Shown here: positions 35,385 through 45,820 of the stretch, in pieces
Position numbering within the stretch: position 1 is the first letter of the stretch
How the letters are laid out: each line of letters opens with the position of its first letter
Assembly (NCBI GenBank): GCA_037974665.1
Contig: CM075782.1
Span: 41,282,851-41,346,850 of the forward strand
Length of the DNA: 64,000 nt
From: Ehretia macrophylla
Taxonomy: Eukaryota; Streptophyta; Magnoliopsida; Boraginales; Ehretiaceae
Direction: 5' to 3'
Notes under the pieces: model-generated
Told to the model about the DNA's origin: nothing
The model's input: only the letters and a program-made list of their open reading frames with translations
Databases searched by the model: none
Program-made: the position numbers and the translations under genes

Positions 35385-35793
35385 CCTTTTCAAAATTTTT
35401 TTCCCCGGTTAGGCTTGCCAAGATGCTTTATCCACCACATTTCTATTTCCGAATCCCACAGTACCTTGGGCAAGACAACTTCGATTCACGTAGAGGCTGG
35501 GCCGGCAAACCGAGAGCGTGGGGTCTATGACCATGTCTCAGTCACTCTGGTGCCCTTAGCTTTTGATCCGTAAGGAGTTACGCGGCGCACAACATACGAT
35601 TAAAAATCTCTCCGGGAGCCTTATGACGAGGACAGCAAGCCTGCTCTGCTGCGCCGGTTTTTAGAGACCAAAATCGGACGTTTTCATCAGTTTCGCGCCA
35701 CTTTTCTTCTTTTTGCGGTGTTTCTTCGTCCCTGATCATTCGTCAGAAGCTGCGAAAAGGACGACAAATAAGGGTTTTGCGCACTCAACATGA

Positions 35794-35913
35794 CGGGTAC
35801 AATCATACCAGTAGTAATGCACCGAATCCTATCAGATCTCCGAAGTTAAGCGTGCTTGGAAGATAGTACTACTAGGATGGGTGACCCTCAGGGAAGTCCT
35901 TATGTTGCACCCC
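35794..35913 (+). rRNA. 5S rRNA copy 50, variant type, both promoter boxes kept
   Basis: Box A and box C match; IE region GGAAGATAG. GGGTACAATC shows CpG-type decay and TCCTTATGTTGC alters the terminal helix. Confidence 0.89.
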
Positions 35914-36327
35914 ACTTTTTGTTTTGAATTTTTTGCCCCGTTCAGGCTTGCCAATAAGTTTTATCAGTCACATTTCTATTATTGAGTCCTACGACATCTT
36001 GGGCAAGACAACTTCACTTCACGTAGAGGCTGGGCTTGTAAACCAAGGGCGTGGGGCTTGTGACCATGTCTCCGTCCCTCTGGTGCTCATAACTTTTTAT
36101 CCGTATGGAGTTATACGGTGCACAACATACAGTTGGAAAGCTCTCCGAGAGCCCTACGACGGAGGCAGCGAGCCTGCTCAGCTTTGCCTATTGTCGGAGC
36201 CCAAAATCAAACGTTTTCATCAGTTTTAGGCTACTTTTCTTCTTTTTGCGCAGTTTCTTCATCAGGGATCATTCGTCAGGAGCCGCAAAAAGGATGACAA
36301 ATAAGGGCTTTGCACCCTCAATATGTC

Positions 36328-36420
36328 AGGTGCGATCATACCATCAGTAATGCACCGAATCCCAGCAAATCTCCGAAGGTAAGCATGCGTGGGCAAAAGT
36401 AATACTAGGATGGGTGACCC
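36328..36420 (+). pseudogene. 5S rRNA copy 51, 5' part, split by a retrotransposon
   Basis: Runs to nt 93 (GGTGACCC), where the element at 36421-45075 is inserted inside box C. G20 and T43 are variant type, but GGGCAAAAG keeps C67 and the spacer after the insertion is the rarer type, so this copy looks chimeric. Confidence 0.92.
36416..36420. repeat. Target site duplication GACCC, left
   Basis: Matches 45076-45080. It lies at nt 89-93 of 5S copy 51. Confidence 0.88.
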
Positions 36421-39400
36421 AGTGACGCCCAGACCTAACTTATAGATTTTTAATTAGAAATTGCATATTTATTTTACTAAATTTCATTTTAATTAGATTT
36501 TTAATCTAGAGCATTGCTTATCATTATTATATATATTTATTAAATTAAGAAGAAGACGAAGAAAAAATAGTATCTTGAGGCCTCTCTACCAACGACAAGG
36601 GCTAGGAATCAGATCGGGCAGGGCTTTTCATATGAGGGATTTGTGTTATCTTTGTGTATATTTGTGTGTTAACATGTCTATAATATTGATCGTAAGTGGG
36701 TATGTAACATATGTGCTTAATCTTTCAAGAAATTTGGATTATTAACTAGATTGGTACGGTAGAGAAATTCTTTAGGTGTTTAACATGTGAATGTGGGGAT
36801 TTCTTCATTGAAGTCATGGGTTATCTATCAGTTAGAGCTGCATATTAAGTGTAAGTAATTAGGCTATAATAGAGCGTCTTTATACTAGTTAAGAACTAAT
36901 TAAGGTATAAACAATTGAACAAGCAAGCCAATGGTCAAAGCATGTTATGTGTATATTAGTGTGTGTGTTCGACCAAGTTGTTTCAGCGCCGGCGCTTGCA
37001 GTGGCACCGGCGCTGGTCAATCCCTGGTAGTCCACTGCCTATAGGGGACTGGCGACATATTCTTTGCCCTTCTTCCGTGCGTTTAATAAAGATCATGTCG
37101 TGGGTGAATTGCTGGAATTATATAGTAATTGGGATTAATTTAATTGGTAAAGGGTGAAAAATGTCAGCTAAAGTTATAATTATTAGAGTCAAGTAAAGTT
37201 AGACTAGTTTAATTCATAACTCTGGTATATGAAGTTGTACTAGGACATTTTGGTTTTAGAGAAAGTGTAAACTAAGATTAAACTTATATTAAGTTAGGAC
37301 TAATGAGTGTAATATTTTTTGCAGCCTGAAAATTCATTGGCTAAATTATTGCTAGGGATTTCTTCAATATGAAATAGGTAAATTGTGCTGAAAGTTGGTT
37401 GAAAGGGGATTTAACATACTAAGAGGCTAAGTTTGGTCTGTGGTACGCTTATAATATGAAGTTCGGATTAGTTTTATTTATGTTTGGTAAAGTTAGTTTA
37501 GAATAAATTTAGATAGTCATGTCTTTCACATGTTGATAAAAGTTAGCTCTTTTAAGTGATCAATTAACTTAGTCACCTTGTCTAGTAAGTGAATGTTTGG
37601 ACTTAAGAGAAAAGCTTAACTTAATATGGTGGTAATCCTATTCGATAAGCAAATAGTTAAGAAGTAAGAACTTGAACAAAGAAGGTGACACTAGCTAAAG
37701 ACTATCTTTTTTATGTTATCTAAATAAGAATAAACACGTAGAAGCAACTAACATTATTTCTAGCAAGTAATCTTTAGGTAGTTAGAAATTGACATTATTA
37801 TTAGTTGCTATTTATGTTTTCTTCTCGGATGTGTAGTAAATTGAATTATCAAAGTTAATTTATGAGAAGTTCTACAGAGAAGTTTGAAACATATAAAGTT
37901 AACTAACCATTGCCTTAGCTAGTATTTGCACTTGTGGTTTAACTTGCCTTAAGAAATTGTAAATGATGCAAGAAGGGTTAGTTAGAACTGAAATTGGAAT
38001 AAAGTTAATGATTTCATCATGTTGGCTGTTCTAAGTTGAGAGAAAACTAATTGGCACTAAGAAGGAACTTAACCTAGAGTAATTTAGAGAGTTGCATCAC
38101 CCTTCTATGACTAATGTTTATCATTAAGTACCAAAGTCAGCTAGCTGGCAAATAGTTCTCAGTAAATCTTATTATTATCAATTTGATTTGTTTATTTCAC
38201 AAAAGTGACTGTTTGTTCATTATTGCTAGTTGTTGTCTAAACAAGAAGAGTTATTTAATGTATAGGAATCTATCTTAATTGCTTAATACCTTCTAACTAC
38301 TATTTTTTAATACTTCGTGATTTGGGGACAACCTACTTTGTTGTCCTTATTTTTGTGCCTAGTAAAATATAAAAGTTGTATGTACTGTTTATTTGTTATC
38401 TCGTGAGTTTGTCTTGGGGTTACGCAACCTTTCGGACATGGTAGCGTCGAGAAACAAGGGCGGTATTGGGCTTGCCGTGCTCCCTCGACTACCATGGTGC
38501 CTATTCCCTTCTCGCTGAGGCATACTCCACTACCTCAGAGGCGTAGTTCACCTGCTGGGCATATGGTGCTACCTCAGGAGAAAGGGTCATAGGATCGAGA
38601 TACATCCGGAGTATCCCAACTTGTTGGAGTAAGGGTTTGCCGGCAATTGCTTGAAGATCATGACTCGTGGTTCGAGATTAAAAACAAGAAGATGAACCGT
38701 ATCCTTTTTAATAAGATTGTTACTTATAATTGTATTCCTAGTAGAGTGTTGATTAATGTTGAGTTCTTGTTAATGTGTAAGATGTTCTACTGTTGTTCCT
38801 AATTTGTTTCCGAGCAAAAATTACTGAAGTAAGCTTGTAGCTTTATTTCCTTGACTTAGCATTTAGTCTTGCAATTGATTTTGTCACTTAGTCTTATTGT
38901 TACTTGAGCTACATGATACACTTGTTTATCTGCATTGCATGAGAATCTTGTGAAAACCTCTCCGGGTATTTGTATACCTCTCTCACTGAGTATACTCATA
39001 ATGTATACTCATTCCTCTTTTCTTTAACTATTTCAAGCGAGGCAGGTTCAGTTCCTCTGGAGACGGAGGAGGAGGCTCGGGAGTCTCCTTGAGTTCTTGT
39101 ACGGTGTTGTGTGGTAGTTCCTGTAAATGTAGTGGTTAATATGTAATCTTTTGAGGCCTGTGTGCCTTGTAAATATTTGATAAATGTAAATATGTAACTA
39201 AGCTAAAGTTCATCTAGGCTAGCGGTCTGTAATATTTATGGAGGACATTAAGACGGTTAGCTATCTAATCTAGAACTCTATAGACTATTTTGCTAAGACT
39301 AGATAACTAGTGTTATCTTGGGAATTTCAATGTCTTATGTTATTTGTGGAGTTTCTGTGTGAAAATTCCTCTAGAAAACAAGTGTTGGAATATCCTATAA

Positions 39401-39489
39401 ACAGGGGAGACTCCGTCCGTTTTTTCTCATTTTTCGTGCCTTGGGCTTGGGTTTGGGACTCTGATATCGTGAGAGATCAGGGTGTTACA
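36421..39489 (+). repeat. LARD-like element 5' LTR, with internal deletion
   Basis: 3069 bp. The first base is A where the other LTR has T (AGTGACGCCC versus TGTGACGCCC). Lacks about 850 bp found in the 3' LTR (41290-42150); the junction at about 36551 joins ATTAAATTAAG to AAGAAGACGAAG, so AAG microhomology is likely. Contains the 12-bp palindrome AGCGCCGGCGCT at 36985-36996. Confidence 0.92.
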
Positions 39490-39491
39490 GT

Positions 39492-39503
39492 TGGTATCAG
39501 AGC
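39492..39503 (+). other. LARD-like element primer binding site
   Basis: TGGTATCAGAGC begins two bases after the 5' LTR end and matches the complement of the initiator tRNA-Met 3' end. Confidence 0.93.
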
Positions 39504-39526
39504 TTCCTTAGTTAGCTCTTAGCCGG

Positions 39527-39546
39527 GACAGGGTCTTCGGTCTGTC
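39527..39546 (+). other. Post-primer stem-loop of LARD-like element
   Basis: GACAG (39527-39531) and CTGTC (39542-39546) enclose GGTCTTCGGT. The flanking TTAGCTCT, AGC-GGGACAGGGTC and CTGTCGGGTAG segments are also found after the primer site at 60861. Candidate packaging or dimerisation signal; inferred only. Confidence 0.5.
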
Positions 39547-40020
39547 GGGTAGCAAACCTTGAATTTGCGCATGTAGACGAGTCCCGAATAAAGGTGTGTG
39601 TCTGTATACGAGGCTTGTGTATTTTTGAATACAAGAGTACTTTATGAGTTATAACTGTGTATATATGAAGATTGTATGAAATTTATATTTATGTGACTAG
39701 GTGCGTTTCTAAGTGACTCCATGAATAACTATTTACCTCAATTATTAGTAATAATATATGTGTTTGAATTTTGTAAATTAAGTTGTTACAAAAAGTAGGA
39801 TAACTTGTTAATCAGACTAAGTGTTGTTAGCCTTAGTATAGTTAATAAATGTATAGTAGTCTAAAGTAATAATTATGCATATGAGATAATTGCTTAGCAT
39901 GTGAAATTCTATCACATATAATATGAGCATCTTATGAGAAGTCTAATATAAATGACATCAACTGCATGCATATATCACCTTTAAACTGGTAAATAATCTA
40001 TTCCCCTTTGTAGAGCAAAG
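39547..40020 (+). other. LARD-like element leader, no gene seen
   Basis: AT-rich stretch between primer region and the zinc-knuckle frame. I see no coding or structured feature beyond the stem-loop at its start. Confidence 0.6.
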
Positions 40021-40524
40021 ATGGAAGAAGGCAAGCTACCGGGGGGTAATGGGTCATCCAGAGAGGAGATAGGTTATCATACCTCTATTGCTGAGCAAGT
40101 TCGGGTACTGGTTCAAGTAGCAGAAACTATGCTGAGAGTGGTACGGGGCCTTGAAATCCAGATTCTGCAAGAGTCATTTGGAGGGGTGACTAGGGGAGAA
40201 AAGAGGCAACATGACTCCGAAGCAGGGCCAAATCAGACTGCTAAGAGGTCTTTTCAGCTTGTGTGCTGTAGCTATTGCAAACGCCAGGGGCATTCTGTTG
40301 TAGATTGTTGGAAACGAACGGGACATTGTACAGGTTGTGGAAGCCACTTACATCAAGTGAAATACTGTCCTAAATGGGAGACAGGAGTGAGTGGTACTAC
40401 CCAGGGCAGTGCTGCAGATGGGGCTTCTACCCACAGGGATCTGGCTGTGGTATACTTCGTGGACCCGCAGGGAGTACTTCAGGGATTGGGTAAGGATCAA
40501 ATGAGTTCTTTTATATTTAAATAA
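40021..40524 (+). CDS. Gag-derived protein with two zinc knuckles (167 aa)
   Basis: An uninterrupted 167-residue frame, the only one in the element. Residues 83-96 (C83, C86, H91, C96) and 103-116 (C103, C106, H111, C116) form two CCHC zinc knuckles, spaced exactly as in the chromovirus Gag (first Cys to first Cys 20 residues in both). The N-terminal 60 residues include a hydrophobic, possibly helical segment (QVRVLVQVAETML) that may correspond to the start of Gag. The capsid domain, which in the chromovirus Gag spans about residues 85-250, is absent. Zinc knuckles bind RNA, so a role in packaging or in interfering with a helper is possible but unproven. ATG at 40021 lies about 520 bp after the primer site, a normal place for gag. 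Confidence 0.7.
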   Translation: MEEGKLPGGNGSSREEIGYHTSIAEQVRVLVQVAETMLRVVRGLEIQILQESFGGVTRGEKRQHDSEAGPNQTAKRSFQLVCCSYCKRQGHSVVDCWKRTGHCTGCGSHLHQVKYCPKWETGVSGTTQGSAADGASTHRDLAVVYFVDPQGVLQGLGKDQMSSFIFK

Positions 40525-41150
40525 TTAATGTTGGCATGCATTCATACTAATCTATAAGGAGTTGGAAGCATCCATATACATGACTGGTTTTCTACGGAGA
40601 GATGACGGTTGCAGTGGAGTTCTTGTGGGATATTCTTTTGGTATTTTATTGGGGATAAATTATTTAATGTTAGTCGACCTTTAACAGCATCTCCATTAGT
40701 AATATCATTTGGAAAACTCGGTTGGCCTTCTTGTTTGACATTGCATTTGGAATTCTTGAGTGGCATTTCTATTTACAGAAGCATGATTAGTTGGTGTTCC
40801 TTATAGGGGCCTTTATTTGGTACCCTTATTCTGAATTTTCAATATGGAATTCTTTGCAGCATTCTTATGAAAATTCTTCATGGATTCTTAATCAATAATT
40901 AGAACTAGTGGTATTCTTGGAGACCGGGGGTTATGATTCATATTATTTACTTGCATATTGGCATTTACTTGGGATTCGGGATTTTAGAATTGGTTTCTTG
41001 TTCGACTCTTTTGTCGGGAATTCGTATGTGGAGTTCTTTTTGGCATTCTTGGGCAATGCTCCTCTTCAGCAACAATTTTGACCAGGGTTATCATGGTTGA
41101 TGTGGGGATTTCTTTTGAGAGTATGGAATTGCGAGGACACAATTCTTTGT
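40525..41150 (+). other. Pre-PPT region with recurring ATTCTT motifs
   Basis: About 0.6 kb without a credible gene. GGNATTCTT-like words recur irregularly (ATTCTT, AATTCTT, AGTTCTT), often 20-45 bp apart. The same style of sequence occupies 61380-61850 in the other non-autonomous element. Confidence 0.65.
41126..41145 (+). other. Hairpin before the polypurine tract (imperfect)
   Basis: GAATTG (41126-41131) and CAATTC (41140-41145) pair across CGAGGACA. It is the counterpart of the better hairpins at 48328-48345 and 61880-61897. Confidence 0.6.
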
Positions 41151-41161
41151 AGGGGGAAGAG
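41151..41161 (+). other. LARD-like element polypurine tract
   Basis: AGGGGGAAGAG abuts the TGTGACGCCC start of the 3' LTR. Confidence 0.9.
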
Positions 41162-44100
41162 TGTGACGCCCAGACCTGGCATATAGATTTTTAATTAGAA
41201 ATTGCATATTTATTTTACTAAATTGCATTTTAATTAGATTTTTAATCCAGAGCTTTACTTATCATTATTATCTATAGTTATTAAATTAAGTAATAGAATT
41301 ACAAGAAATGATTACATTATTATTATCATCATGTGTAATTATTAAAAAAAATATGAATCTAATTCCTTTATGGGAAATAACTAGTTATTATTTCATTGTT
41401 GTAATTATTCTTAATTATGATTGATCAACTTGCTTAAAATAACTACTTTATTATTTTAATATCTTAATTACAAAAATTTATTTTATAACCATTCCAATTA
41501 ATTTGAATTATTATTTGAATGTGAAGTCCCAAATTTGAGAATCATTATATTATCATTATTTTACCCTTTAGATATTTGAGTTGCAATTAATTGAATTACA
41601 TGGAACAACCGATAGAATATTATTCTTGTTAATTGCGTTTAATTAATTTAAGGAATAATTGACTTCGAGATAATTATTTTTATATATTATATTGTTATCT
41701 AAAATTATCTTAGGTATTTTGTTTAATTGATCGTCTTTGGTTGAGTTCGAAGCCGGGCCGGGACTGAGCGAGTTACTGAGACCACCCGATCTTTTAACCC
41801 TCATTTGTTTGACTTTGAGGGTTATAATCACATATTTTTAAAAATGAGTATGTATATTTAAATATTAAAGAGAAATAAAAAAATAAAAAAATAATGAAAT
41901 AAACCTAGCCACACAATTCTTGTATCTCACCCACTCTCACGTACTCTCACGCGCATGATAACACAACCTACCAAATCACTTTGATTTTTTTTTCGCCTCT
42001 CACACGCCTCACATACACACTTCACCAACAATCAAAAATAAAAACCTTTCATCTCCCACTACACCACTACCATCGGGCAGAGAAGAAAATAGGGAGAGAA
42101 AAAATAATTAATTAATTAAAAGGAAGAGATCAGTGGCAGCCGACAAGAAGAAGAAGAAGAAGAAAAAATAGTAGCTTGAGGCCTCTCTACCGACGGCAAG
42201 AGATAGGAATCAAATCGGGCAGGGCTTTTCATGTGAGGGATTTGTGCTATATTTGTGTGTTAACATGTCTATAATCTTGATCGTAAGTGGGTAAGTAACA
42301 TATGTGCTTAATCTTTCAAGAAATTTGGATTATTAACTAGATTGGTGTGGTAGAGCAATTCTTTAGGTGTTTAACATGTGAATGTGATGATTTCTTCATT
42401 GTAGTCATGGGTTATCTATCAGTTAGAGCTGCATATTAAGTGTATGTAGTTAGGCTTTAATAGAGTGTCTTTATACTAGTTAAGAACTAATTAAGGTGTA
42501 AACAATTGAATAAGCAAGCCAATGGTTAAAGCATGTTATGTGTATGTTAGTGTGTGTGTTCGGCCTAGCTGTTTCAACGCCGGCAGTGGCACCGGCGCTG
42601 GTTAACCCCGGCAGTCCACTGCTTATAGGGGACTACCGACATATTCTTTGCCCTTCTTCCGTGCGTTTAATAAAGATCATGTCGTGGGTGAATTGCTGGA
42701 ATTATATAGTATTTGGGATTAATTTAATTGGTAAAGGGTGAAAAATGTCAGCTAAAGTTATAATTATTAGAGTCAAGTAGAGTTAGACTAGTTTAATTCA
42801 TAACTCTGGTATATGAAGTTGTACTAGGACATTTTGGTTTTAGAGAAAGTGTAAACTAAGATTAAACTTATATTAAGTTAGGACTAATGAGTATAAAATT
42901 TTGCAGCCTGAAAATTCATTGGCTAAATTATTTCTAGGGATTTCTTCAGTATGAAATAGGTAAATTGTGCTGAAAGTTGGTTGAAAGGGGATTTAACATA
43001 CTAAGAGGCTAAGTTTGGTCTGTGGTACGCTTATAATATGAAGTTCGGATTAGTTTTATTTATGTTTGGTAAAGTTAGTTTAGAATAAATTTAGATAGTC
43101 AGGTCTTTCACATGTTGATGAAAGTTAGCTCTTTTAAGTGATCAATTAACTTAGTCACCTTGTCTAGTAAGTGAATGTTTGGACATAAGAGAAAAGTTGA
43201 ACTTAATATGGTGGTAATCCTAATCGATAAGCAAATAGTTAGGAAGTAAGAACTTGAACAAAGAAGGTGACACTAGCTAAAGACTATTTTTTTTTTTAAT
43301 GTTATCTAAATAAGAATAAACACATAGAAGCAACTAACATTATTTCTAGCAAGTAATCTTTAGGTTGTTAGAAATTGACATTATTATTAGTTGTTGTTTA
43401 TGTTTTCTTCTCGGATGTGTAGTAAATTGAATTATCAAAGTTAATTTATGAGAAGTTCTACAGAGAAGTTTGAAACATATAAAGTTAACTAACCATTGCC
43501 TTAGCTAGTATTTGCACTTGTGGTTTAACTTGCCTTAAGGAATTGTAAATGATGCAAGAAAGGTTAGTTAGAACGGAAATTGGAAAAAAGTTAATAATTT
43601 CATCATGTTGACTGTTCTAAGTTGAGAGAAAACTAATTGGCACTAAGAAAGGACTTAACCTAGAGTAATTTAAAGAGTTGCATCACCTTTCTATGACTAA
43701 TGTTTATCATTAAGTACTAAAGTCAGCTAGCTGTCAAATAGTTCTCAGTAAATCTTATTATTATCAGTTTGATTTGTTTATTTCACAAAAATGACTGTTT
43801 GCTCATTATTGCTAGTTGTTGTCTAAACAAGAAGAGTTATTTAATGTATAGAAATCTATCTTAATTACTTAATACCTTCTAACTACTATGTTCTAATACT
43901 TCGTGATTGGCGACAACCTACTTTGTTGTCCTCATTTCTGTGCCTAGTAAAAGATAAAAGTTGTATGTACTGTTTATTTGTTATCTCGTGATGTTGTCTC
44001 GGGGTTGCGCAACCTCTTCGGACATGGTAGCGTCGAGAAACACGGGCGGCATCGGGCTTGCCGTGCTCCCTCGACTACCATGGTGCCTATTCCCTTCTCG

Positions 44101-45075
44101 CTGAGGCATACTCCACTACCCCAGAGGCGTGGTTCACCTGCTGGGCATGGACCTACCTCAGGAGAATGGGTCGTAGGATCGGGATACATCCCGAGTATCC
44201 CAACTTGTTGGAGTAAGGGTTTGTCGGCAATTGCTTGAAGATCGTGGCTCGTGGTTCGAGATTTAAAAGCAAGAAGATGAACCATATCCTTTTTAATATG
44301 ATTGTTACTTATAATTGTATTCCTAGTAAAGTGTTGATTAACGTTGAGTTGTTGTTTAATGTGTGAGATGTTCTACTGCTGTTCCTGATTTGTTTCCGAG
44401 CAAAAATTTCTGAAGTAAGCTTGTAGCTTTATTTCCTTGACTTAGCATTTAGTCTTGCAATTGATTTTAACACTTAGTCTTATTGTTACTTGAGCTACAT
44501 GATATACTTGTTTATCTGCATTGCATGAGAATCTTGTGAAAACCTCTCCGGGTATTTGTACACCTCCGTCACTGAGTATACTCATAATGTGTACTCATTC
44601 CTCTTTTCTTTAACTATTTCAGGCAAGGCAAGTTTAGTTCCTCTGGAGTCAGAGGAGGAGGCTCGGGAGTCTCCTTGAGTTCTTGTACGGTGTTGTGTGG
44701 TAGTTCCTGTAAATGTAGTGGTTAATATGTAATCCTTTGAGGCCTGTGTGCCTTGTAAATATTTGATAAATGTAAATATGTAACTAAGCTAAATTTCAGC
44801 TAGGCTAGCGGTCTGTAATATTTATGGAGGTCATTAAGACTGTTAGCTATCTAATCTTGAACTCTATAGACTATTTTGCTAAGACTAGATAACTAGCACT
44901 ATCTTGGGAATTTCAATGTCTTATGTTATTTATGGAGTTTCTGTGTGAAAATTCTTTTGGAAAACAGGTGTTGGAATATCCTATAAATAGGGGAGACTCC
45001 GCCCATTTTTCCTCATTTTTCATGCCTCGGGCTTGGGTTTGGGACTCTGATCTCGTGAGGGATCGGGGTGTTACA
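41162..45075 (+). repeat. LARD-like element 3' LTR, full length
   Basis: 3914 bp, TG...CA. Contains the segment missing from the 5' LTR, including a CA-rich stretch and GAAGAAGAAG repeats near 42150. The GC-rich island near 44001-44220 has the palindrome GGTTGCGCAACC. The short frames inside are not credible genes. Confidence 0.92.
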
Positions 45076-45080
45076 GACCC
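45076..45080. repeat. Target site duplication GACCC, right
   Basis: Right copy of the target; the 5S gene continues from here. Confidence 0.88.
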
Positions 45081-45107
45081 CCAGGGAAGTCCTCGTGTTG
45101 CACCCCC
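45076..45107 (+). pseudogene. 5S rRNA copy 51, 3' part
   Basis: Begins with the duplicated GACCC target site and continues CCAGGGAAGTCCTCG to the gene end. Joined to the 5' part it gives a full-length 5S-like gene. Confidence 0.92.
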
Positions 45108-45516
45108 CTTTTCAAATTTTTTTCCCCGGTTAGGCTTGCCAAGATGCTTTATCCACCACATTTCTATTTTTGAATCCCACGGTACATTGGGCAAGACAAC
45201 TTCGCTTCACATAGAGATTAGGCCCGCAAACCGAGGGTGTGGGGCCTCTGACCTAGTATCCGTTGCTCCGTTGCCCATAACCTCTTGATCCGCAAGGAGT
45301 TACATGGCGCACATCATACGGTTGGAAAGCTCTCAGAGAGCTCTACGAAGGGGGTAGCAAGCCTGCTCATATGCGCCTATTTTCGGAGTCCAAAATCGAA
45401 CATTTTCATCACTTTTGCGCCACTTTTCTTCTTTTTGCGCTGTTTCTTCATTCCTGATCGTTCTTCGGGATCAGCGAAAAGGAAAACAAATAAGGGCTTT
45501 GCGCACTAAACATGAC

Positions 45517-45625
45517 GGATGCGATAATACCAGTAGTAATGCACCAGATCCCATCAGATTTCCGAAGTTAAATGTGCTTGGGAGAGAGTAGTACTAGGAT
45601 GGGTGACCCTTAGGGAAGTCCTCAT
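45517..45625 (+). pseudogene. 5S rRNA copy 52, 3' end deleted
   Basis: Variant type with box C intact and box A GTTAAATGTGC. The gene stops at GTCCTCAT and passes directly into spacer CTTTGCCCCG, so helix I and the first T-run of the terminator are missing (about 27 bp). Confidence 0.9.
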
Positions 45626-45815
45626 CTTTGCCCCGTTCAGGCTGGCCAAGATGCTTTATCCATCACATTTCTATTACCGAGTCCCACGGCATCTTGGGCA
45701 AAACAAATTTGGTTCGTGTAGAGGCTGGGCCCGCAAACTTAGGGCGTAGGGCCTGTGACTAGGTCTCCGTCGCAATAGTGCCCATAACTTTTGATCCGTT
45801 AGTAATTATGCAGCC

Positions 45816-45820
45816 CACAG
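45816..45820. repeat. Target site duplication CACAG, left
   Basis: Matches 55848-55852. The empty site would read GCAGCCCACAGCATACCG, the common spacer sequence. Confidence 0.93.

Larger units (their letters stand above)
20706..36420 (+). repeat. 5S rDNA tandem array, middle segment (copies 22-51)
   Basis: Thirty units in the same orientation and with the same spacer blocks as the left segment. Spacing between gene starts is 515-536 bp except one 389-bp unit (copy 48 to 49). The distance from copy 21 to copy 22, with the copia element and one target duplication removed, is 531 bp, so the two segments were one array. Confidence 0.95.
36421..45075 (+). mobile_element. Non-autonomous large LTR retrotransposon (LARD-like) with a Gag fragment
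   Basis: An 8655-bp element with LTRs of 3069 and 3914 bp and only 1672 bp between them. It has a primer site for initiator tRNA-Met, a polypurine tract and a 5-bp target duplication, but no protease, RT or integrase. Its sole frame encodes two zinc knuckles with the spacing of the gypsy Gag at 51848-53005. It would depend on enzymes made elsewhere. Large LTRs and a short interior are typical of LARD elements; the lineage looks close to the Ty3/gypsy chromovirus in this window. Confidence 0.9.
45076..45820 (+). repeat. 5S rDNA tandem array, third segment
   Basis: The 3' part of copy 51, its spacer, copy 52 and part of the next spacer, lying between two retrotransposons. The copy 51 to 52 distance is 529 bp once the element at 36421-45075 is removed. 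The spacer after copy 51 is the rarer type with TTCAAATTTTTTTCCCCGG and a TCCACCACATT block. Confidence 0.93.

Noticed and set aside
43978-44285. Overlapping frames on both strands in the LARD-like LTR island
   Set aside because: Both strands are open because the island is GC-rich and short of stops. The 5' LTR copy has different frames, so no coding constraint is visible.
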